From positions 1 to 49,185 of the forward strand of contig CAZLGO010000001.1 of the NCBI GenBank assembly GCA_964559295.1: a stretch of DNA of 49,185 nt, given 5' to 3'. The DNA is from CAZLGO01 sp964559295. Its GTDB lineage: Archaea; Methanobacteriota; Methanobacteria; Methanobacteriales; Methanobacteriaceae. A program made the translations under genes and the position numbers. The notes beneath the pieces are model-generated. The model was not told where the DNA came from. It made no database searches and was given only the letters and a program-made list of their open reading frames with translations. Shown in pieces: positions 43,215 to 49,185 of this stretch. How positions within the stretch are numbered: position 1 is the first letter of the stretch; each line of letters starts with the position of its first letter.

Positions 43215-44305
43215 TCTATGAAATTTTAGCCTTTTTCATCTACCCAGGTTTGCTCTTTACAGCAGTAATAGGAATGTTTTTTGAATGGGTTGCAAGAAAG
43301 ACCACAGCGAAGTTCCAACATAGAGTGGGACCTCCCCTTCTGCAACCTTTTTACGATTTTGTAAAGCTCATCTCAAAGGATATAATAATACCACAGGCAG
43401 CAAGTAGAACGATGTTTATACTTGCACCACTCATCTCATTGGCGGCGGTGGCAACAGTTGTAATGCTTATTCCAATAGCAGGACCCCAACCGGTTTTTGG
43501 TTTTGCAGGTGATATCATAGTCATAATCTATCTCTTTGCAATGATGGCAATAGCAACAATACTTTGCGGATCTTCCTCCGGAAATCCATTTGGAGCAGTT
43601 GGTGCTTCGAGAGAGATGACCCTGTTGTTATCATTGGAACTACCATTGGTTGTGGCGGTTTTAGTACCTGTCTTGGCGGCAGGATCATTGAACATGGGGC
43701 AAATTATCAGCTCACAGATGGCAGGCGGAATGTTTGCACTCCAATATCCATTTGCAGCAATAGCTTTCATATTGGCGATGCAGGCTGAATTAGGTAAACT
43801 GCCATTCGATCAGGCGGAAGCTGAAACTGAGATAGTAGATGGTGTTTATGTCGAGCATTCAGGAGGATTGCTTGGTATAAACAGGTTAGCGTACGATATG
43901 AAATTATTCGCCATGATCAGTTGGTGTGTTGCAATGTTCTTTGGAGGCGCTGTATCAGCAGTTGTTGCAGGAGTTACAATACCAGCTGTTATAATCCATT
44001 TAATAAAGGCTATATTAATTTTGGTTGTTGTAGCTGCAATAGCTGGAATAACAGCAAGAGTAAGAGTCGGTCAAGCCTTCAAGTTTTTCTGGGCTGTGGT
44101 GACTCCACTGGCACTCATAGATCTTGTAAGAGCTATGCATCTAAATATTTACTTAACTTATGGCATAATAGCTGTGCTTGTGGCCTTTGTCTTAATTTAC
44201 GTGTATAGAGCTACAAAATACAGAGGAATTGCAAAGGCAATTAGAAGAGCTTTGGACTTTACTGTAAGAGCTTATACTAAAAAATATAGGTCTAAAGGAA
44301 AATAG
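43211..44305 (+). CDS. NuoH/MbhM-like membrane subunit
   Basis: A 364-residue protein with about eight helices that would connect the redox arm to the ion-pumping arm. Seen: ARKTTAKFQHRVGPPLLQPFYDFVKLISK near residue 28 (conserved basic NuoH loop), CGSSSGNPFGAVGASREM near 117, and PFDQAEAETEIVDGVYVEHSGG near 197, the acidic signature of the family. Having NuoH without hydrogenase genes beside it in the window is notable, as the rest of the operon is cut off. Confidence 0.88.
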   Translation: MIYEILAFFIYPGLLFTAVIGMFFEWVARKTTAKFQHRVGPPLLQPFYDFVKLISKDIIIPQAASRTMFILAPLISLAAVATVVMLIPIAGPQPVFGFAGDIIVIIYLFAMMAIATILCGSSSGNPFGAVGASREMTLLLSLELPLVVAVLVPVLAAGSLNMGQIISSQMAGGMFALQYPFAAIAFILAMQAELGKLPFDQAEAETEIVDGVYVEHSGGLLGINRLAYDMKLFAMISWCVAMFFGGAVSAVVAGVTIPAVIIHLIKAILILVVVAAIAGITARVRVGQAFKFFWAVVTPLALIDLVRAMHLNIYLTYGIIAVLVAFVLIYVYRATKYRGIAKAIRRALDFTVRAYTKKYRSKGK

Positions 44306-44320
44306 GGTGTGGTGATAAAA

Positions 44321-46219
44321 ATGAATACTATAACTCAATATTCACCAATTTTGGTAATAGCAATACCCATAATAGCAGCATTAATTGCTCCTCTATTTAC
44401 TGAAAAAATAAGAGGTTGGTTTGCATTTCTTGCAGGAGCAGCAACCTCGGTGGTAGCTTCTCTGATGCTGCTATCTTACCTGCATGTAAATGGGATAGCA
44501 AAAATACCTATGACGCAGGATTTATTATCGTGGGCGCCGATGATATCAACAAAGTTTTCATTGCTTGTAGATGGGCTAAGTGTCCCCATGGTTTTCTTTG
44601 CAGCGTTTTTGGGCACAGTGGGGATCCTATATTCGATCTCATACATGTCAAAATACGAATCTACTAGGTCTTTCTATAGTCTAATGCTTCTTTCTATTGG
44701 AACAGCTATAGGGGCGTTACTGTCAGCTAACTTGATTCTGTTTGTTGTATTTTGGAAGATAGTAGGTGTAACACTATACGGTCTTATAAACCTTGGCAAA
44801 GAAAAAGGAAAAGAAAAAGCGGCATGGAAAAGCCTAATGATAGTCAGCGCGGCTGATTATGCGATGATAATCGGAATAATTATCATATTCCTTGTAACAG
44901 GTACTTTTTACATACCAGATATAGCAAAAGCTTTAGGTACAAGTCCTGTAGGAGGATATGTAGTTGGAACAGCCTTAGCGCTCTTCATCATAGGACCAAT
45001 CGCTAAGGCAGCAGGAGTTCCATTGCATACATGGCTGGCTGATGCGGCAGCGGCGGCTCCTACACCAGCAGTAGCCATGCTTCCAGCTGCTGTTGAAAAA
45101 ATAATGGGAATCTACATGCTTACTAGAATTTGTTACTATTTATTCACAATAACAGCTGCTTGGAACATAGCTATCGCCACTTTGGGAGCAATAACGATGT
45201 TCGTGGGCGTGATGATGGCACTAATACAAGATGATCTTAAGAGGCTGCTGGGGTTCCACGCCATTAGTCAGGTTGGATATATGATCTTAGGTGTGGGAAT
45301 AGGAACACCATTGGCAATAGCAGCCGGCATATTTCACTTATTAAATAACGCTTTATACAAGATGTCTTTGTTTCTTGGAGGAGGAGCAGTACAGTATAGA
45401 ACTGGAACTAAAGATTTAAACAACCTTGGGGGTTTAGCAAGGAACATGCCAATAACAGCTCTTACCTTTGTGATATGCGCATTGGCTATTTCTGGTGTCC
45501 CACCGTTCAACGGTTTTGCATCTAAATGGATGATATATTCAGCAACAATACAAACCTATCCAGTTTTTGCAGTTATAGCCATGATTGTAAGTGCTTTGAC
45601 TTTGGCGTCTTTTATAAAACTCACCCACAGCATGTTCTATGGTAGAAGACCCAAAGAGTACAAAGATGTTAAGGAAGTTCCAAAAGCTATGACGGTGGCA
45701 ATGGGTATATTGGCATCTGCGTGTGTTCTTTTCGGAGTATTCCCTCAACTACCGCTAAAATATCTGATATTGCCTGGTTTGAGTGCCATAGGTATGCAGT
45801 TATCCATTGGAAATATACCTGCTCCGATATATACAAACATTGGAATATGGGGTCCAGCGCCTGCAACGCTGATGTTGGTGGCAGCCTTGATAATCGGTGC
45901 GATACTCTATGCAGTAAGCAGAGTTGGTGTTACGAAAGGAGAGCCAGCTACAACCTATTCATGCGGTGAAGATCTACCTTCTGAGGAGATATCAGTGACT
46001 TCACATCATTTCTACTATCCAGTAAAACAAACATTTAAGACACCTTACAACATTGGTAGGAGAGGTGGATTTGACATAATCTATGGATCTATAGTAAGAG
46101 GCATCGTTGGATTTACTCAATTGTTCAGAAAAACACACACAGGAACCCTTACCACATATATCTCTTGGCTGATAATATTTATAGGAATAGCCTGTTTCTT
46201 GGCTTTAGGAGGGATTTAA
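44321..46219 (+). CDS. NuoL/MrpA-type antiporter-like subunit
   Basis: A 632-residue protein with about 14-16 helices and the proton-antiporter core, including the LHTWLADAAAAAPTPAVAMLPAAVEKIMGIYML segment (residues 233-265, equivalent to the LPDA loop) and a LLGFHAISQVGYMILG helix. The C-terminal ~90 residues (CGEDLPSEEISVTSHHFYYPVKQ...) resemble the tail of hydrogenase-linked NuoL homologues. ATG at 44321 with GGTGTGGTGAT upstream is preferred to GTG 44309. Confidence 0.85.
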   Translation: MNTITQYSPILVIAIPIIAALIAPLFTEKIRGWFAFLAGAATSVVASLMLLSYLHVNGIAKIPMTQDLLSWAPMISTKFSLLVDGLSVPMVFFAAFLGTVGILYSISYMSKYESTRSFYSLMLLSIGTAIGALLSANLILFVVFWKIVGVTLYGLINLGKEKGKEKAAWKSLMIVSAADYAMIIGIIIIFLVTGTFYIPDIAKALGTSPVGGYVVGTALALFIIGPIAKAAGVPLHTWLADAAAAAPTPAVAMLPAAVEKIMGIYMLTRICYYLFTITAAWNIAIATLGAITMFVGVMMALIQDDLKRLLGFHAISQVGYMILGVGIGTPLAIAAGIFHLLNNALYKMSLFLGGGAVQYRTGTKDLNNLGGLARNMPITALTFVICALAISGVPPFNGFASKWMIYSATIQTYPVFAVIAMIVSALTLASFIKLTHSMFYGRRPKEYKDVKEVPKAMTVAMGILASACVLFGVFPQLPLKYLILPGLSAIGMQLSIGNIPAPIYTNIGIWGPAPATLMLVAALIIGAILYAVSRVGVTKGEPATTYSCGEDLPSEEISVTSHHFYYPVKQTFKTPYNIGRRGGFDIIYGSIVRGIVGFTQLFRKTHTGTLTTYISWLIIFIGIACFLALGGI

Positions 46220-46765
46220 ATGGAGCTGATAGTTTTAATTCAATGGATTCTATTAGCGTTCATGGTTGTGGGAGCAATCATAGCTGTGGAAATTAGGGAT
46301 TTACTTTCAGCTGTTATTGCTGCTGGAGTAGTTGGATTTGCTCTGACTGTGGTTTTTCTACTGCTTCAGGCTCCTGATGTAGCAATAGTTCAGGCAGGCG
46401 TTGAAGTAATAACGCTTGTGATGTTGGTCGCAGCGTTGGCAAAGACAACAAGAGAAGGTACTCCAAGTCCATGGATGTCAACAGGCATACTATTGGGACT
46501 TGTGTTTCTCATAGTATTTCTTGGATCATTTGCCAGCGTATTAGGGGCTTTACCCTCCTTTGGTAATCCAGCCATAAACGTGACTAACTATTACTTTCAG
46601 CATGGTGTTGAGGATACAGGTGCCATAAATTTAGTATCAGCGATCATATTAGACTACAGGGGTTACGATACATTGGGAGAAGCAATAGTCTTGTTTACAA
46701 GCGCACTGGGCGTGGCAGCAGTTCTTAGAGGTCTTAAATCTAAAAAAGGAGGGAAGGAAGAATGA
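46220..46765 (+). CDS. MbhD/MbhE-like (MrpA C-terminal/MrpB) subunit, fused
   Basis: A 181-residue membrane protein joining two small-subunit types. The first is an N-terminal DUF4040-like part (RDLLSAVIAAGVVGFALTVVFLLLQAPDVAIVQAGVEVITL). The second is a C-terminal part with NLVSAIILDYRGYDTLGEAIVLFTSALGV. In Pyrococcus-type Mbh these are two proteins (MbhD, MbhE). It starts one base after the upstream stop codon and overlaps the next gene by 4 bp. Confidence 0.82.
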   Translation: MELIVLIQWILLAFMVVGAIIAVEIRDLLSAVIAAGVVGFALTVVFLLLQAPDVAIVQAGVEVITLVMLVAALAKTTREGTPSPWMSTGILLGLVFLIVFLGSFASVLGALPSFGNPAINVTNYYFQHGVEDTGAINLVSAIILDYRGYDTLGEAIVLFTSALGVAAVLRGLKSKKGGKEE

Positions 46766-47205
46766 AAGGTATGAGTCTCATAGTCAGGACCATATCAAGA
46801 CTAATAGTAGCTCCAATACTCCTGTTTGGAATATACATCGTTTTACATGGACACCTAACTCCTGGGGGAGGTTTCCCTGGAGGAGTAATAATTGCTGCAG
46901 GTATAGCACTATTGGTTCTCGCTTATGGTCTTGAAGCGACTACAAAGAAAATAACCTACGATGGAACCAAGATCTTAGACTCCCTTGGTGCATTTTTATT
47001 TGTGGCTATAGCCTTTGTGGGAATTGCCATTGGACATTACTTCTTTGCACCTTATTGGGGATTGATAGGAGGAACTCCAGCCCAGTGGGTAAGCGCTGGA
47101 GCTATACCATACTATAATATAGCTATTGGTATTAAGGTAGCTGGAGCACTCGCAGCAATGTTTCTTGGTTTAGTGATAGTAATTATGATGGGTGAGGAAG
47201 AATGA
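46762..47205 (+). CDS. MrpB/MnhB-like antiporter subunit
   Basis: A 147-residue, four-helix protein with IVRTISRLIVAPILLFGIYIVLHGHLTPGGGFPGGVIIAAGIALLVLAYG (residues 7-56), the MnhB signature. The long loop after helix three has Trp/Tyr-rich FAPYWGLIGG. The start codon overlaps the previous gene by 4 bp. Confidence 0.9.
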   Translation: MKGMSLIVRTISRLIVAPILLFGIYIVLHGHLTPGGGFPGGVIIAAGIALLVLAYGLEATTKKITYDGTKILDSLGAFLFVAIAFVGIAIGHYFFAPYWGLIGGTPAQWVSAGAIPYYNIAIGIKVAGALAAMFLGLVIVIMMGEEE

Positions 47206-47573
47206 TAGCAAATCTGAATTATATTATGGCAGCAGCGATATTTACAATAGGGCTTTATGCAGTGTTAGTTAAAAGAGATTTGATTAAGATAATAATAGGT
47301 ATTGGTTTCATGGAATATGCGGTGAATCTATTTTGGATCTCTTTGGGCTACAGAACCGGGGGCACAGCACCTATTATAACACCAGGCGAAGTGAAGTACA
47401 CAGCAGCCTGGGTTCCCCAAACTACATTGGTTGATCCTCTACCACAAGCTTTGGTACTCACTGCTATAGTTATCGGTCTTGGAACCACTGTTTTGCTAAT
47501 AGCAATAGCAGTAAGAGCATACCAACGTTATGGTACATTTGACATCCAAAAAATGAGGGAGTTGAGAGAATGA
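47202..47573 (+). CDS. MrpC/MnhC (NuoK-like) antiporter subunit
   Basis: A 123-residue protein with three helices. It has GLYAVLVKRDLIKIIIGIGFMEYAVNLFWISLG (residues 17-49) and DPLPQALVLTAIVIGLGTTVLLIAIAVRAY (85-114), typical of MrpC/NuoK. It overlaps its neighbours by 4 bp on both sides. Confidence 0.9.
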   Translation: MIANLNYIMAAAIFTIGLYAVLVKRDLIKIIIGIGFMEYAVNLFWISLGYRTGGTAPIITPGEVKYTAAWVPQTTLVDPLPQALVLTAIVIGLGTTVLLIAIAVRAYQRYGTFDIQKMRELRE

Positions 47574-49078
47574 TTGAAGGAATACTAAAGCAAGCACCAA
47601 TATTGGCTATTGCAATACCTTTACTTATGTCTACTCTAATTCCGCTAATTGGAAAAAAACACGCTGCAATTAGAAATACATTGGCATTCTTAGGTCCTTT
47701 AGGTTCAGTTGGAGTATTAGTGTTGTTGATTAATCCAGTTTTTGTTGGAGGAGAAAAAATAGTCTATATTTTGGGGGGTAGAATACCTCCCTTTGGGATA
47801 AACCTTGTTGTCGATGGTTTAAGCTTGCTTTTAGCCGTCTTAGTATCAGGGCTAACACTTTTAGCAGTGATTTATTCCTACAAATACATGAAAAAATACA
47901 CAGGACTTGTGCAGTACTATGCTTTGGTACAACTGCTTTTGGCTGGGATGAATGGAATCATTCTGACAGGAGACATGTTTAATTTATTCGTGTTTCTTGA
48001 GATAATGGCGATAGCAGCATATGCGTTGGTTGCATTTACCGTTGGAAAGGAACAGGTGGAAGCTGCATTCAAGTTTCAAGTTTTAAGTACCATTGGTACT
48101 TTGGGCGTTCTGATAGGTATAGCATTGCTTTATGCAATAACGGGGACATTAAACATGGCAAATTTAGCACAACGCATAGCACTTGTTGGACAAAGCCCGA
48201 TTTTAAGCTTTGCACTTGTTTTCTTTATATTAGGATTTGGACTTAAGGCTGCAATGGTACCTCTGCATTCATGGCTTCCTGATGCTCACCCAGCAGCACC
48301 TTCACCAATAAGTGCACTGTTATCAGGCGTTGTAATAAAAACAGGAGTTTATGGTCTTGCAAGAACAGTATTTACAGTATTCGGAGTTTCGATGGTTGCT
48401 ATACATCCGCTTCTGCTGGCAGTCTTGGCATTAGGTGTAGCTACAATGGTTGTAGGCGGACTAATGGCAATGGTTCAGGTGGATATAAAAAGAATGCTTG
48501 CCTTCTCAAGTATAAGCCAGATTGGTTATATCCTCTTTGGAATTGGAATGGCTACAGGACTTGCTGTTAGTGGTGCCATATTCCACGTTTTAAACCATGC
48601 TGTAATGAAGGCGCTTCTCTTTATGTGCGCTGGCGTGATCGTATATAGAATAGGAACCAGAAACATGGATAAGCTTGGTGGTTTAGCTGGAAAGATGCCA
48701 GTAACTGCATTTGGGTTTTTAGTCGGTGGATTAGCGATAGCAGGTATTCCACCGTTTAATGGATTCTGGAGCAAACTTATGCTGTACATAGCAGGTTTTC
48801 AAAGCGGTAATTCACTAGCAGCAGTTGTATCTATTGTAATGAGTGTTGTAACACTTGGATATTTCCTAAGGTTCTTCCAGCAGATATTCCTTGGTAAGCT
48901 TCCAAAAAGCTTAGAAGATGTTAAAGAAGCACCGCTGTCAATGCTTTTGCCTATAGTCATTTTAATACTGGCATGCATTTTGATGGGTCTGTATCCACAA
49001 TACTTCATGAAACTGTCTCAAAGTGCAGCAAATGCTCTATTTGATCAAACCGGTTATATAAGGGGTGTTTTAGGATGA
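47570..49078 (+). CDS. MrpD/MnhD antiporter subunit
   Basis: A 502-residue protein with about 14 helices. It has GDMFNLFVFLEIMAIAAYALVAF (residues 132-154, with the conserved Glu of TM5), PLHSWLPDAHPAAPSPISALLSGVVIKTGVYGL (225-257, with the key Lys) and the LAFSSISQIGY helix. It is a probable cation/proton channel. It ends with ATGA overlap into the following MrpE-like reading. Confidence 0.92.
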   Translation: MIEGILKQAPILAIAIPLLMSTLIPLIGKKHAAIRNTLAFLGPLGSVGVLVLLINPVFVGGEKIVYILGGRIPPFGINLVVDGLSLLLAVLVSGLTLLAVIYSYKYMKKYTGLVQYYALVQLLLAGMNGIILTGDMFNLFVFLEIMAIAAYALVAFTVGKEQVEAAFKFQVLSTIGTLGVLIGIALLYAITGTLNMANLAQRIALVGQSPILSFALVFFILGFGLKAAMVPLHSWLPDAHPAAPSPISALLSGVVIKTGVYGLARTVFTVFGVSMVAIHPLLLAVLALGVATMVVGGLMAMVQVDIKRMLAFSSISQIGYILFGIGMATGLAVSGAIFHVLNHAVMKALLFMCAGVIVYRIGTRNMDKLGGLAGKMPVTAFGFLVGGLAIAGIPPFNGFWSKLMLYIAGFQSGNSLAAVVSIVMSVVTLGYFLRFFQQIFLGKLPKSLEDVKEAPLSMLLPIVILILACILMGLYPQYFMKLSQSAANALFDQTGYIRGVLG

Positions 49079-49185
49079 TAGGAAAACTTCTTGTCACTTG
49101 GTTTTGAATGATGGTACTGTAGATACTTCTAACCGACACTTTAGGATACGAATTCGTGATAGTGGGACTAATATCCACTCTGCTA
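49075..49185 (+). pseudogene. MrpE/MnhE-like start, interrupted by two in-frame stops, cut by scaffold end
   Basis: The ATG at 49075 overlaps the mrpD stop. The frame reads MIGKLLVTWF-(TGA)-MMVL-(TAG)-ILLTDTLGYEFVIVGLISTLL, which carries on as a normal MrpE N-terminus through both stops. Either the gene is broken in this strain or bases near the scaffold end are wrong. No alternative start is evident. Confidence 0.6.

Overview
The window looks like a single 49 kb archaeal scaffold, probably from a metagenome: it is AT-rich, broken through genes at both ends, and has a 10-N gap at 24394-24403. The organism is a hydrogenotrophic methanogen or a close euryarchaeal relative that uses the tetrahydromethanopterin branch of C1 metabolism. 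The evidence is a formylmethanofuran:H4MPT formyltransferase, a complete Eha-type energy-converting [NiFe]-hydrogenase operon, the methanogen nitrogen repressor NrpR with its operator before glnA, an archaeal-lipid geranylgeranyl reductase, KEOPS Cgi121, split archaeal GMP synthetase genes, and TATA/BRE-like promoters. I cannot place it below that level.

Layout. Positions 1-4169 (+): partial geranylgeranyl reductase, tRNA G10 methyltransferase, (R)-citramalate synthase family enzyme, Cgi121. Positions 4153-6673 (-): DegT-like PLP enzyme and GMP synthetase ATPase subunit. Positions 7016-10672 (+): a three-gene cell-surface sugar cassette (GtrA, UDP-galactopyranose-mutase-like flavoprotein, GT-C membrane protein) lying between the two GMP synthetase genes. 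Positions 10765-17890 (-): guaAa, pyrG, apgM, gatC, asnB, cysS and tRNA-Cys. Positions 18101-32498 (-): the long eha operon, ehaA to ehaR, followed by ftr, a PfkB sugar kinase, a third polyferredoxin and a CBS-domain protein. Positions 32780-35898 (+): glnA with an NrpR operator, then nrpR. Positions 35916-38969 (+): wtpABC tungstate/molybdate transporter. Position 38966-39343 (-): a small membrane protein with a Cys motif. Positions 40444-49185 (+): an operon joining a CooF-like ferredoxin and a Ni-CODH catalytic subunit to a NuoH-like subunit and an Mrp/Mbh-type antiporter module, running off the end.

How the parts fit: Eha would use an ion gradient to drive H2-dependent ferredoxin reduction for the first step of CO2 reduction, and Ftr carries out the next step. 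WtpABC would supply W/Mo for formylmethanofuran dehydrogenase, which is not in the window. The CODH-NuoH-Mrp operon looks like a separate membrane complex coupling CO oxidation to ion pumping. The antiporter part is complete from G to D, but no hydrogenase subunits are visible before the scaffold ends.

The least ordinary features are: (1) a family of short hairpin elements built around TTGATCAA and AACCTTT/AAAGGTT. They are inserted between, and into the ends of, genes, mostly inside the eha operon. At three loci they are flanked by about 17-bp near-perfect direct duplications. (2) Four conserved genes (pyrG, guaAa, gatC, ehaQ) have no usable ATG/GTG/TTG start but a good Shine-Dalgarno before CTG, ATA or ATT. 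(3) There is an in-frame UGA in the middle of the ten-cluster polyferredoxin EhaQ. (4) The CODH-antiporter operon itself. All calls come from reading the sequence and recalled family knowledge; no searches were run.
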